Origin: an uncultured Actinomycetes bacterium
GTDB taxonomy: Bacteria; Actinomycetota; Actinomycetes; Nanopelagicales; Nanopelagicaceae
NCBI GenBank assembly: GCA_903843225.1
Contig: CAIMOX010000036.1
Coordinates: forward strand, 1-36,203
Direction of reading: 5' to 3'
Length of the DNA stretch: 36,203 bases
Shown here one piece after another: positions 25,321-34,389 of this stretch. The position numbers and the translations under genes are program-made. Numbering within the stretch: position 1 is the first letter of the stretch; each line of letters begins with the position of its first letter. The notes under the pieces were generated by a model. It did no database searches, was not told the DNA's origin, and saw only the letters and a list, made by a program, of their open reading frames with translations.

Positions 25321-25354
25321 CCTCACACTAACTAGTACGTGAAGTTAGTCGCTC

Positions 25355-25436
25355 GCGGGAGTGGTGAAATGGCAGACACGCAGGTCTTAGGAACCTGTGC
25401 TTCGGCGTGTGGGTTCAAGTCCCACCTTCCGCACCA
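25355..25436 (+). tRNA. tRNA-Leu (anticodon UAG)
   Basis: Acceptor GCGGGAG pairs with CTTCCGC; the anticodon loop CTTAGGA between CAGGT and ACCTG gives anticodon UAG, which reads CUA and other CUN codons. A long variable arm (GTGCTTCGGCGTGT region) fits the class II form of leucine tRNAs, and the T-arm is GGGTTCAAGTCCC. CCA is encoded at 25434-25436, unlike in the tmRNA of this window. Confidence 0.97.
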
Positions 25437-25454
25437 GCACAGGGTTTTAAATAA

Positions 25455-26693
25455 TTAATTGCCGCCCTTGCGGGAAAGTGCATCAACACCAGCGGATACG
25501 AGCAAGACCAAACCGGTGACGATGTATTTAATTCCAGCGGCATAGCCAAGTAGTCCCATACCGTTATCAATAACGGCCACTACCAGCCCACCAAGAATTG
25601 CATCGCGCATCTTGCCTTTGCCACCGAAGAGTGAGGTTCCACCAATCACTGCCGCACCAACGGCATAGAGGAGTGTGGAGTTACCGCCAGTTGTCGGTGA
25701 GACTGAGTTAGCGCGAGAGACAAAGATTAAACCAGCGATCGCAGCCAGTGATGAGCAGATAACGAAGGCGAAGAGACGCACGCGCTTAACATCGATACCC
25801 GAGCGGCGAGCTGCTTCAGTATTGCCACCGACCGCGTAGAGGTGTCGACCATAAGAGGTGCGCGAGAGGAAGAAGGTTCCGACTACAAGGATCGCGAGAA
25901 TAAGTGGAACCACATCCGGAATACCTTTAAGCGAGACGAGCTTGACGTTGTTAGAGCGCTCGAGGTTGAGCGAGAAGACTGCGACTGCGCAGAGGGCAAG
26001 TAGGCCAACTGTCTTAAATACCCACAGTTGAACGAGTTCGGTCTTTAGACCTGCTTTACGTCGCACCGCCATCTTGCGTAGACCTGAGAGAACGTATAGA
26101 GCAGCGCAGATGAGGAAGAAGAGCCAACTGATAAGTGGTTTCATATTGCTATTTTCAATAGCAATAACAGTCTTATCTTCGATGGCAATTGTTCCGCCTT
26201 CGCCAGCTAAGAGAAGGAGGATTCCTTGAAAGGCTAAGAACATCGCGAGTGTGACAACGAATGATGGAACTCCTACATAGGAGACGAGCCAACCGATGAC
26301 TAACCCCATAAGAACACCAGCAACGATCGCAACGAGGAGCGCTGGTACCCAGTTCCAGTGATGATTGCTGACCAAAATTACAAGGACAGCTCCCGATACA
26401 CCAGCAGAATAACCAGCTGAGAGATCAATGTCTCCGAGTAAGAGTACAAAGATCAATCCCATCGCAATCACAATCACTCCAGCTGCTTGTGTCAGCAAGT
26501 TTGCGAAGTTGCCTGGTGTGAGGAATGAAGAACTCATCGAGGTGAAGACGATACAAAGAGCAACGAGCCCGAGGACTGCAGGAAGTGAGCCAATATCACC
26601 AGATTTAATGCGGGCCCAGTAATCGGCTGCGGCGCTCTTCAGTGATGGTGCTGCAAGTGTCTCTTGCGCGGTCTCTGGAGTCTGTGTTGACAT
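25455..26693 (-). CDS. xylH: Xylose-type ABC transporter permease
   Basis: A 412-residue permease of the XylH group with about ten or more membrane segments. The family motif LLGDIDLSAGYSAG is near residues 84-97 and the ATPase-contact loop with GGNTEAARRSGIDV near 290. A Lys/Arg-rich cytoplasmic insert around RKMAVRRKAGLK near 206-217 makes it longer than the first permease, as is usual for XylH. The start ATG overlaps the xylG stop by one base (TAATG), so the two are coupled. The gene ends 18 bases from the tRNA. Assignment to xylose rests on family and on xylA nearby. Confidence 0.92.
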   Translation of the reverse strand: MSTQTPETAQETLAAPSLKSAAADYWARIKSGDIGSLPAVLGLVALCIVFTSMSSSFLTPGNFANLLTQAAGVIVIAMGLIFVLLLGDIDLSAGYSAGVSGAVLVILVSNHHWNWVPALLVAIVAGVLMGLVIGWLVSYVGVPSFVVTLAMFLAFQGILLLLAGEGGTIAIEDKTVIAIENSNMKPLISWLFFLICAALYVLSGLRKMAVRRKAGLKTELVQLWVFKTVGLLALCAVAVFSLNLERSNNVKLVSLKGIPDVVPLILAILVVGTFFLSRTSYGRHLYAVGGNTEAARRSGIDVKRVRLFAFVICSSLAAIAGLIFVSRANSVSPTTGGNSTLLYAVGAAVIGGTSLFGGKGKMRDAILGGLVVAVIDNGMGLLGYAAGIKYIVTGLVLLVSAGVDALSRKGGN

Positions 26694-27457
26694 TACTTAT
26701 TCGCTCCAATGTTCGTTACTCCGGCCGACTTTCCCGTTGTAATTAATTCGATGACTTGATTACGAGAAACTTCATTGAGTTTGACCTGGGCTGCCATTGT
26801 TCCGAGGTATAGGGCAGCGACATTATCTGCGACTTCAAAGACATCTACGAGGTTATGTGAGATCAAGACAACTGCGATGCCAGCGTCTGCGAGGCGTCGA
26901 ACCAGGTTAAGAACTTGTTCAGTCTGGGATACGCCAAGCGCGGCGGTCGGTTCATCGAGGATGACTACCTTGTTATTCCATAGAACAGCGCGAGCGATGG
27001 CGACGGTCTGACGCTGGCCACCTGAGAGTGAAGCGACGGTCTGACGAATTGACTTCACAGTACGTACGCTGAGGCCATCGAGAGTTTGCCGAGCAAGCTG
27101 CTCCATCGATGCTTCGTCGAGCGTGACGCCCTTCTTCTTCTCGCGACCTAAAAATAGATTATGGACAATATCGAGGTTGTCACAGAGTGCGAGATCTTGA
27201 TACACAACTTCAATGCCAAGCGCTGTTGCATCGCGTGGACCATTGACTGTGACTGGCTTGCCGTCAAAGTGGTACTCACCGCTATCGGGGGTATAAATAC
27301 CTGCGATACATTTAATAAGAGTTGACTTACCTGCGCCATTATCGCCAACGAGCGCTGTCACTTGGCCCGGGTAGATATCGAGATCTACGCCGCGCAGCAC
27401 ATGAACTGCTCCGAATGACTTATTGATATTGCGGAGGGAGAGAATTGCCTCTGACAC
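26693..27457 (-). CDS. xylG: Xylose-type ABC transporter ATP-binding protein
   Basis: A 254-residue ATPase with Walker A GDNGAGKST at 38-46, signature LSGGQRQ at 144-150 and Walker B VVILDE at 164-169. It has one domain, whereas E. coli XylG has two, so the functional unit is probably a homodimer. The stop overlaps the xylH start. The xylF gene lies upstream, separated by a 130-base gap that holds a strong hairpin with a U-run, so most transcripts may end before this gene. Confidence 0.92.
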   Translation of the reverse strand: MSEAILSLRNINKSFGAVHVLRGVDLDIYPGQVTALVGDNGAGKSTLIKCIAGIYTPDSGEYHFDGKPVTVNGPRDATALGIEVVYQDLALCDNLDIVHNLFLGREKKKGVTLDEASMEQLARQTLDGLSVRTVKSIRQTVASLSGGQRQTVAIARAVLWNNKVVILDEPTAALGVSQTEQVLNLVRRLADAGIAVVLISHNLVDVFEVADNVAALYLGTMAAQVKLNEVSRNQVIELITTGKSAGVTNIGANK

Positions 27458-27509
27458 CAGAACCCCTATCGGTTGAATACAGGTACATTACTTGATCGGC
27501 CAATAATAG

Positions 27510-27545
27510 AAAAACCCCTCTTGACCGAAGCCAAGAGGGGTTTTT
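27510..27545 (-). terminator. Strong hairpin terminator between xylF and xylG
   Basis: A 14-bp perfect stem, AAAAACCCCTCTTG (27510-27523) with CAAGAGGGGTTTTT (27532-27545), around an 8-base loop. On the minus strand it ends in a U-run, so it should act as a partial terminator inside the operon, leaving xylF in excess over xylGH. It is nearly symmetrical, so it could also work in the other direction. Confidence 0.85.
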
Positions 27546-27587
27546 CTGAGGTTTTATCCCTCAATAACTCCCGTTAATAGGTCGTTA

Positions 27588-28661
27588 TTAGAGGCCTGCT
27601 GCCTTACATACTGCTTCGGTTGCGATTGCGCAGACCTTGGCACGTGTTGTGAAGCCATCAGCGATAGGAGCCTTGACGTTAGCCTTTGTGATTCCGACTG
27701 GTACGAGAAGTACTGAAGGAACGTTAACTACGCCATTGTTGACTGAACCTGTTGCTGTTGTTGCCTTCTGACCCTTGAAGAGTGCGACGGCTAGAGCAGC
27801 TGTTGCGTTAGCTTCCTGCTTAACTGCCTTGTAGACAGTGTTTGAGAGGTCGCCTGTAAGGATTGCTGCAAGTCCAGCATCTGTTGCATCCTGACCAGAT
27901 ACGCAGACCTTGCCGTTAAGACCGTTCTTCTTAAGAACAGCTACAGCTGCAAGTCCAAGACCTTCGTTAGCTGATACAACTGCATCAAGCTTTCCGCCAG
28001 CCTTTGTGAGCATCTGCTCGAAGATTGTTCCGCCCTGGACGTTATCCCAGTTTGGTACAGCCTGATCGGCAACAACTTTTCCAGCATTTGCCTTGAGGTA
28101 TGGATCTACAACTGACTTGTAGCCCTTAGCGAAGAGTGTTGCGTTGTTATCGGTTGGTGAACCGTTGAGGTAGACGATACGTGGAGCCTTTACGCCATGT
28201 GCCTTCAAGCAGTTAACAATGCCAGTTCCCTGGAGAACGCCGACTGCTGTGTTATCAAATGAAACGTAGTATGACTCTGAACCACCAAGTGTGAGGCGAT
28301 CGTAGTCAATTGTTGGAACGCCCTGCTTCTTTGCCTTGTCCTGAACAGCCTTAGCTGATGCTGAATCAAGGTTGACCATGACGAGGACCTTTGCGCCCTG
28401 TGTAAGCATCTGGTCTGCGATGGTTGCGAATGCAGCCTTATCGCCATTTGCGTTCTGGATCTTTGCTGTTACTCCAGCAGCCTTGAAAGCAGCTGTGAGG
28501 AATGGACGGTCAGCAGATTCCCAACGGTTTGATGATGCTGCATCTGGAAGGATGACACCAACGAAACCTGCAGCAGCGTGTGCTGGGGTTGTTGCTACAA
28601 AACCTGTTACTGCGAGTGCTGCAGCTGCGAGAGCTGATACAGCGTTACGACGCTTGAACAT
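27588..28661 (-). CDS. xylF: Xylose-type ABC transporter substrate-binding protein
   Basis: A 357-residue exported binding protein resembling XylF: signal peptide with KRR at 3-5 and cleavage after AHA near residue 29, then FVGVILPDAASSNRWESAD and the family segments IQNANGD and YDRLTLGGSESYYVSFDN, which match the E. coli XylF pattern. It has four cysteines (in NCLKAHG, GKVCVSG and two near the C-terminus), which may pair in the exported protein. The ATG at 28661 is preceded by AAAGG about 10 bases away, inside the 14-bp palindrome ACCTTTCGAAAGGT. The terminator after the gene separates it from xylG. The sugar is probably xylose, though other pentoses or hexoses are possible. Confidence 0.92.
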   Translation of the reverse strand: MFKRRNAVSALAAAALAVTGFVATTPAHAAAGFVGVILPDAASSNRWESADRPFLTAAFKAAGVTAKIQNANGDKAAFATIADQMLTQGAKVLVMVNLDSASAKAVQDKAKKQGVPTIDYDRLTLGGSESYYVSFDNTAVGVLQGTGIVNCLKAHGVKAPRIVYLNGSPTDNNATLFAKGYKSVVDPYLKANAGKVVADQAVPNWDNVQGGTIFEQMLTKAGGKLDAVVSANEGLGLAAVAVLKKNGLNGKVCVSGQDATDAGLAAILTGDLSNTVYKAVKQEANATAALAVALFKGQKATTATGSVNNGVVNVPSVLLVPVGITKANVKAPIADGFTTRAKVCAIATEAVCKAAGL

Positions 28662-28670
28662 GTATGCATT

Positions 28671-28684
28671 ACCTTTCGAAAGGT
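28671..28684. promoter_or_regulatory. Perfect 14-bp palindrome over the xylF ribosome-binding site
   Basis: ACCTTTCGAAAGGT is its own reverse complement, with a central CG, and includes the AAAGG Shine-Dalgarno of xylF. It could be a LacI-type operator or an RNA hairpin that hides the binding site. Its sequence differs from the operator candidate at 20102. Two more inverted repeats lie upstream: GTCAGA/TCTGAC (28698-28714) and GCCTG-A-CAGGC (28748-28758). Confidence 0.6.
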
Positions 28685-28869
28685 GCTCAGTAGCCGGGTC
28701 AGATCTACTCTGACCTTAGGTACGACTGATGAGCGGGATAAAGTTAGCCTGACAGGCGTAAAAGCGCGAGGCGCGGAGGCCGAAATGAGCCGTCTGCAAC
28801 CTAACGATTTGATAACTCTTTTTCATCCCATGGAGATCTCCGAGTTCATATCCAGCGAGTCAATGCGAG

Positions 28870-28875
28870 TACCCT
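28870..28875 (+). promoter_or_regulatory. Candidate leaderless -10 element for argS
   Basis: TACCCT, 7 bases before the argS ATG. No Shine-Dalgarno is visible in the intervening bases. The fit to TANNNT is acceptable but the sequence is GC-rich for a -10 element. Confidence 0.4.
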
Positions 28876-28882
28876 TCGCTTA

Positions 28883-30574
28883 ATGAGCAGCGATTCGGGC
28901 ATCCAAGAGGTCATCGAGGCGGGGATCCTCCGGGCCCTGTCCGACCTGACCTCGAGCGGGGCGATTCCAGCGTCCACCCAGATTCCGCATGAGATCACCC
29001 TTGAGCGTCCAAAAAATCGGGACCATGGAGATTACGCAACTTCTATTGCGCTTGCGCTCGCTAAATCATCTGGACTGCCCCCACGAGATATCGCCACTTT
29101 GCTCAAAGGCGCACTCCAGGCAGATGGCGAAATCTCTGTCGCGCTCTCTGCAATCGATATCGCTGGACCGGGCTTTCTCAATTTGACGCTCGCGCGAGCA
29201 AGTCAAGGGGGAGTGCTCAGCACAATCTTGAACCGCGGGGCTGACTTTGGAAAGAGCTCCACCCTTGCCGGCGTCAAGATCAATCTTGAATTTGTATCTG
29301 CTAATCCGACTGGACCATTGCACTTAGGTCACACACGTTGGGCTGCTGTGGGTGATGCACTTGGTCGCGTTCTCTCGGCTGCTGGTGCCGATGTCACACG
29401 TGAGTTTTATGTAAACGATCGTGGCGTTCAGATGGATCTCTTTGGTGAATCAATTCGCGCCGCAGCTCTCGGAATCGCACGGCCAGAATCTGGATACCAC
29501 GGCGCTTACATTGATGATTTGGCGAAGTTGATTGTTGCGAGCAATCCAGAGTTCAAAACGCTCGAACTCAATGAATCAATTGAAGCTTTTCGCGATGCTG
29601 GTTATGCGCTCCAACTTGCTGATCAGAAGCGAGTACTTGGTGAGATGAATACACATTTTGATATCTGGTTCTCTGAGAGATCACTCTATGAAGAGAATTT
29701 CTTCAATCATTGTCTCGATCGATTGAAGAAAGAAGGGCATGTCTTCGAACTAGATGGTGCGGTCTGGCTTCGGACCACTGATTTTGGTGATGATAAAGAT
29801 CGCGTGATGATTAAATCCGATGGCTCATTCGCTTACTTCGCATCGGACTCTGCCTACTATATTTCCAAGCGCGAGCGCGGCTTTGATGTCTTGATCTATA
29901 TGCTCGGTGCAGATCATCACGGTTATGTCCATCGCCTCAAGGCGCTTGCCTCATGTGCCGGCGATGATCCAACAAAGAACATCGATATTTTGATCGGCCA
30001 GCTCGTTAAGATCCTTGAAAATGGCGAAGAGCTCAAACTCTCTAAGCGGGCCGGCACGATCATTACCTTAGAAGAGCTCATTGAGAAGGTCGGCGTTGAT
30101 GCAGCGCGCTACACCCTGATTCGTTATCCAGTTGATACTCCGATGGTGATGGATGTCGATGTGCTTCGTAGCCGCACCAATGAAAATCCGGTCTACTACG
30201 TGCAGTATGCCCATGCACGTATTTGTGGAGTCCTACGAAATGCAACTGATTTGGGTATCGCCTATGGAGTTGATCAAATTCATCCAGAGTTGCTCGAGCA
30301 CGAACGCGAGCGGGAGTTGATCGGTGCACTCGGTGAGTTCCCTCGTATCGTCGCCTCGGCTGCCGAACTTCGTGAGCCACACCGTATCGCTCGCTACCTC
30401 GAAGAACTGGCAGGCGTCTACCATCGCTTCTATGCAGATTGTCGAGTCCTCCCATTGGGAGACGAGCAACCTTCTTCCTTGCATTCAGCACGAGCAACGC
30501 TCTGCAGATCGACCGCTCAAGTCATTGCTAATTCGTTGGCGATGCTCGGGGTAAGCGCACCGGAGAAGATGTAG
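28883..30574 (+). CDS. argS: Arginyl-tRNA synthetase
   Basis: Charges tRNA-Arg with arginine. The 563-residue class I synthetase has an N-terminal tRNA-recognition domain with NRDHGDYATSIALALAK near 46-62, the HLGH form of the HIGH motif in NPTGPLHLGHTRW near 140-152, the KLSKRAGT segment in place of KMSKS, and an anticodon-binding C-terminal domain with YVQYAHARI and VYHRFYADCRVL. The length is normal. It is the first of the argS-lysA-hom-thrC-thrB-rho series, and lysA begins immediately after its TAG. Confidence 0.97.
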   Translation: MSSDSGIQEVIEAGILRALSDLTSSGAIPASTQIPHEITLERPKNRDHGDYATSIALALAKSSGLPPRDIATLLKGALQADGEISVALSAIDIAGPGFLNLTLARASQGGVLSTILNRGADFGKSSTLAGVKINLEFVSANPTGPLHLGHTRWAAVGDALGRVLSAAGADVTREFYVNDRGVQMDLFGESIRAAALGIARPESGYHGAYIDDLAKLIVASNPEFKTLELNESIEAFRDAGYALQLADQKRVLGEMNTHFDIWFSERSLYEENFFNHCLDRLKKEGHVFELDGAVWLRTTDFGDDKDRVMIKSDGSFAYFASDSAYYISKRERGFDVLIYMLGADHHGYVHRLKALASCAGDDPTKNIDILIGQLVKILENGEELKLSKRAGTIITLEELIEKVGVDAARYTLIRYPVDTPMVMDVDVLRSRTNENPVYYVQYAHARICGVLRNATDLGIAYGVDQIHPELLEHERERELIGALGEFPRIVASAAELREPHRIARYLEELAGVYHRFYADCRVLPLGDEQPSSLHSARATLCRSTAQVIANSLAMLGVSAPEKM

Positions 30575-31897
30575 ATGAAACTCGCAGAGCCATACTCAGG
30601 TAACTCATCATTCGATCATGAGCTTGTGATCGGCGGCGTCTCGGCGCGTGCGTTAGCGCAGGAGTTTGGTACCCCACTCTTTGTTATCGATGAGGCAGAC
30701 TTTTTTGATCGCGCGGTGGCGTGGAAGTCTGCTCTCGAGCATCACTTTGGGGATACCGCCGGAACCGTTTACTACGCGGGTAAATCATTTTTAAATAAGG
30801 AAGTCGCTCGCTGGGTACACACGGTTGGAATTGGACTAGATGTCTGCTCTGGGGGAGAGCTCGCTGTCGCAACCTCCATCGGATTCCCAATGGATCGCGT
30901 CGAGCTCCATGGTAATAACAAATCCGAAGATGAGATCCGTGCTGCAATCACGGCAGGAGTTGGAATCATTGTGATGGATTCATTTCATGAGATCGAGCGA
31001 GTAGCCCGAATCGCTGCCGAGCTCAAGAAGATCCAACGTGTCTATCTGCGACTTACTCCTGGAGTAGAAGCACATACCCACGAATTCATCTCAACTGCTC
31101 ATGAAGACCAGAAGTTTGGCTTCTCTATTGCAAACGGTGCGGCATGGCGTGCGATCGAGAAGAGTCTCGAACACTCCTCGCTGAGCCTTGTAGGACTGCA
31201 CTCTCATATTGGATCGCAGATTTTCATCAACGAGGGATTTGAGATTGCAGCAACTCGGTTAATAGAACTTCTAGCAAAATACCGTGATCATTTTGATCGT
31301 CAGTTACCAGAGCTTGATCTCGGCGGGGGATACGGAATTGCCTATCTACCTGGTGAGTCCTCACTCGTCGCGAGCGATGTACTTGGTGCGATTGCAACTG
31401 TTGTGAAGAGTGAATGTGAAAAGCACGGATTAACAGTTCCAAAGATCTCGATCGAACCAGGTCGCCATATTGTTGGCCCAACAACAACAACTCTTTACGA
31501 AGTAGGGACCACAAAAAGCGTTGAACTCGATGGTGGCGATAGCCGTCGTTACATCTCTATCGACGGTGGCATGTCTGACAATATTCGCCCATCGTTATAC
31601 GGCGCTCAGTACACCGCGCTCATCGCTAATCGACTTTCAACCGCAGATCTGGTGAGCTCTCGAATTGTCGGCAAGCATTGCGAAACCGGGGATATTGTCA
31701 TCCGGGAGATCGATCTCCCAGAAGATGTGGCGCCAGGAGATTTGCTCGCCGTTCCAGCTACTGGGGCCTATGGTCGATCAATGGCGAGCAACTACAACCA
31801 CATGCCGCGACCAGCGGTAGTAGCAGTACGCGGGGGCAAAGCCCGGCTGATCACTCGTCGCGAGAGTATTAACGACCTTCTAGCTCTAGATATCTGA
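30575..31897 (+). CDS. lysA: Diaminopimelate decarboxylase
   Basis: PLP enzyme for the last step of lysine synthesis, meso-diaminopimelate to lysine. The 440-residue protein carries the PLP lysine K70 in YYAGKSFLNK, the substrate and dimer-interface segments CSGGELAVA at 91-99 and DLGGGYGIAY, the EPGR segment and the C-terminal CETGD. It starts directly at the argS stop with no gap, so its translation may depend on argS. It is followed by a 72- to 87-base gap with two hairpins before hom. Confidence 0.97.
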   Translation: MKLAEPYSGNSSFDHELVIGGVSARALAQEFGTPLFVIDEADFFDRAVAWKSALEHHFGDTAGTVYYAGKSFLNKEVARWVHTVGIGLDVCSGGELAVATSIGFPMDRVELHGNNKSEDEIRAAITAGVGIIVMDSFHEIERVARIAAELKKIQRVYLRLTPGVEAHTHEFISTAHEDQKFGFSIANGAAWRAIEKSLEHSSLSLVGLHSHIGSQIFINEGFEIAATRLIELLAKYRDHFDRQLPELDLGGGYGIAYLPGESSLVASDVLGAIATVVKSECEKHGLTVPKISIEPGRHIVGPTTTTLYEVGTTKSVELDGGDSRRYISIDGGMSDNIRPSLYGAQYTALIANRLSTADLVSSRIVGKHCETGDIVIREIDLPEDVAPGDLLAVPATGAYGRSMASNYNHMPRPAVVAVRGGKARLITRRESINDLLALDI

Positions 31898-31914
31898 GAT
31901 ACTTCTCCCCTGAT

Positions 31915-31959
31915 CATGGGGAACACCCCCCATGTCGATCGTTACTGATGCAATGATCG
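31915..31959 (+). promoter_or_regulatory. Two successive hairpins upstream of hom
   Basis: CATGGGG (31915-31921) pairs with CCCCATG (31928-31934) around six bases; then CGATCGTT (31936-31943) pairs with AATGATCG (31952-31959), with one G-U, around eight bases. There is no T-run, so they are not a simple terminator. They may be a leader structure, a stabiliser for the upstream message or a binding site. Confidence 0.45.
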
Positions 31960-31984
31960 TGACAGAGCAATGGGAGTTGATCTC

Positions 31985-33307
31985 GTGACTGGCCGTACCT
32001 TGATAGGTAAGACCCTTAATGTCGGGATGCTCGGCTGCGGAAATGTGGGCAGCGAAGTGGCCCGCCTATTGGTCGCTAACGCATCTGACCTCGCATCGCG
32101 CGCAGGTGTTCCGCTCGTGCTCAAGAAGATCGCCGTCCGCGATCTGACCATCGATCGCCCCGGAATTCCGCAAGCGCTCTTTACAACCGATATCGACTCT
32201 ATCGTCAATGATCCAGAGATTGATCTCATCATTGAGGTCATGGGTGGAATCGAACCGGCACATCAACTCATTTTGCGAGCAATGAAGAATGGTAAAGCAG
32301 TTGTCACGGCGAATAAGGCTCTACTTGCTCACCACGGTGCAGAGCTGTTCCATGCATCAGATGAAGCCGATGTCGATTTCTATTATGAGGCTGCTGTTGC
32401 AGGTGCGATTCCAATCTTGCGCCCACTCGCCGAATCACTTGTAGGCGATCATGTGGAGCGCGTCATGGGAATTATTAATGGAACCACAAATTTCATTCTG
32501 ACAAAGATGCACGAACATCCTGGTTTCTCCTTTGCCGATGCACTCAAAGAGGCACAAGAGCTCGGATATGCCGAGGCTGATCCAACCGCCGATATCGAAG
32601 GTTTCGATGCTGCGGCCAAGGCGGCGATCCTTGCAGGACTTTCATTCCACTCAGTAGTGACTGATGCCGATGTATATCGTGAAGGAATTACAAAGATCAC
32701 TGCTGAGGATGTTGCGGTGGTTCAAGATATGGGATTTGTTATTAAGCTCTTGGCTATCGCTGAAGCAAATGAAGCGCATGGCTCGAAAGAAGAGACCATC
32801 ACGGTTCGCGTGCACCCAACTGCAATTCCAAAGACACATCCGCTTGCATCTGTGCGTGAGGCTTTCAACGCCGTTTTCGTTCAATGCGAGTCAGCTGGTG
32901 AATTGATGTTTTACGGTCGCGGTGCCGGTGGAGCTCCTACTGCCTCAGCAATTCTGGGGGATTTGGTCGCGGTCGCTCGTAACCGTAATGAGGGAAGCCT
33001 CGGTCCCACAGAGACCGATTATGCCGACTTAGATATTGCACCTATCGGAGTGGCTCGTACGCGTTATTTGATACGACTACATGTCACCGATCGCCCGGGT
33101 GTCCTTGCCTCCGTAGCCCAAACTTTTGCAGCTCATGATGTCTCTATCATGACGGTTCGCCAAAGTGGCGCTGGCAGTAATGCTGAACTCACTGTGATGA
33201 CACACATCGCCCCAGAATCCTCATTGGCAAAGACAGTAAGCGAACTTGAAAAGCTCGATACCGTCTCTGATGTAGTGAGCGTAATTCGCGTGGAAGGAAT
33301 CCGTTAA
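31985..33307 (+). CDS. hom: Homoserine dehydrogenase
   Basis: Reduces aspartate semialdehyde to homoserine with NAD(P)H, the branch point for threonine and methionine. About 440 residues: N-terminal nucleotide-binding [12 protein letters not shown], catalytic-region segments [10 protein letters not shown] and [10 protein letters not shown], and a C-terminal ACT domain with [15 protein letters not shown] that usually senses threonine. I chose GTG at 31985 because GGGAG lies 8 bases upstream; an in-frame ATG at 31970 gives five more residues but has no ribosome-binding site. Its TAA overlaps the thrC ATG (TAATG). Confidence 0.95.
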   Translation: MTGRTLIGKTLNVGMLGCGNVGSEVARLLVANASDLASRAGVPLVLKKIAVRDLTIDRPGIPQALFTTDIDSIVNDPEIDLIIEVMGGIEPAHQLILRAMKNGKAVVTANKALLAHHGAELFHASDEADVDFYYEAAVAGAIPILRPLAESLVGDHVERVMGIINGTTNFILTKMHEHPGFSFADALKEAQELGYAEADPTADIEGFDAAAKAAILAGLSFHSVVTDADVYREGITKITAEDVAVVQDMGFVIKLLAIAEANEAHGSKEETITVRVHPTAIPKTHPLASVREAFNAVFVQCESAGELMFYGRGAGGAPTASAILGDLVAVARNRNEGSLGPTETDYADLDIAPIGVARTRYLIRLHVTDRPGVLASVAQTFAAHDVSIMTVRQSGAGSNAELTVMTHIAPESSLAKTVSELEKLDTVSDVVSVIRVEGIR

Positions 33308-34389
33308 TGGGAATCTTTGGCGCTAAGAAGCGTGGAGCGCATCAGTGGCGCGGAGTTATTGAAGAGTACCGAGATCGTCTGCCAGTCTCATCTAAGACTC
33401 CTGTCGTCACACTAGGTGAAGGCGGCACTCCGCTCGTCTATGCCTGCGTGCTCTCTGAGATGCTCGGCAACGAGATCTATCTCAAGGTAGAGGGTGCAAA
33501 TCCGACTGGCTCATTTAAAGATCGTGGAATGACGATGGCGATTTCAAAGGCTGCCGAGGCTGGTGCGAAAGCTGTTATCTGCGCATCCACTGGAAACACC
33601 TCGGCATCCGCCGCTGCCTATGCAACGAAAGCGGGAATGATTCCAGTTGTTCTGATTCCGCAAGGAAAAATTGCGATGGGCAAGCTTGCACAAGCGATCG
33701 CTCACGGATCTCGCCTCATCCAAGTTGATGGTAATTTCGATGACTGCCTGAACCTAGCGCGCGAACTTTCACAAGAGTATCCGGTTGCACTTGTGAACTC
33801 AGTAAATCCATTTCGCATCGAAGGTCAGAAGACTGCATCCTTTGAAGTTGTAGATTTCTTAGGTGATGCACCAGATCTCCATGTCTTACCAGTAGGTAAT
33901 GCCGGAAATATCACCGCATATTGGCAGGGTTATAATGAGTATTACGCCGATAAAGTTTCATCGAAACTTCCGCAGATGTGGGGATTCCAAGCAGCAGGTG
34001 CCGCACCTCTTGTTCTTGGCCACCCGGTCCGGGACCCAGAGACGATCGCTACTGCGATTCGTATCGGAAACCCAGCTTCATGGGATCAGGCTATTGCGGC
34101 GCGAGATCACTCAGGTGGGTTGATTGACTCTGTGACGGATGAGGAGATCTTGCATGCTTATCGCCTCGTTGCAGCAAAAGAGGGCGTCTTCGTTGAGCCA
34201 TCATCGGCGTCAGGTATTGCCGGACTTCTGAAGAAGCAGCGCGAAGGATCGCTTCCCAAGGGGAAGAAGATTGTCATTACTGTTACTGGAAACGGGCTCA
34301 AGGATGTTGGACATATCCTTGACGACGCAGGCGCTCCAATCGTGGTGCCGGTTGATCTACATGCCGCCGCAAAAGCAATGGGGCTGTAA
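33307..34389 (+). CDS. thrC: Threonine synthase
   Basis: PLP enzyme that makes threonine from O-phosphohomoserine. The 360-residue protein is the short actinobacterial type. The PLP lysine is in GSFKDRGMT, near residue 70, with the [10 protein letters not shown] phosphate-binding segment near 96-105 and a second glycine-rich PLP-phosphate loop, LPVGNAGN, near residue 197. The ATG overlaps the hom stop by one base and its own TAA overlaps the thrB ATG, so the three genes form a tightly coupled threonine unit. Confidence 0.97.
   Translation: MGIFGAKKRGAHQWRGVIEEYRDRLPVSSKTPVVTLGEGGTPLVYACVLSEMLGNEIYLKVEGANPTGSFKDRGMTMAISKAAEAGAKAVICASTGNTSASAAAYATKAGMIPVVLIPQGKIAMGKLAQAIAHGSRLIQVDGNFDDCLNLARELSQEYPVALVNSVNPFRIEGQKTASFEVVDFLGDAPDLHVLPVGNAGNITAYWQGYNEYYADKVSSKLPQMWGFQAAGAAPLVLGHPVRDPETIATAIRIGNPASWDQAIAARDHSGGLIDSVTDEEILHAYRLVAAKEGVFVEPSSASGIAGLLKKQREGSLPKGKKIVITVTGNGLKDVGHILDDAGAPIVVPVDLHAAAKAMGL

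Noticed and set aside
28683-28883. A 66-codon plus-strand frame before argS
   Set aside because: No ribosome-binding site, no recognisable sequence, and it lies in the region with the xylF upstream inverted repeats.
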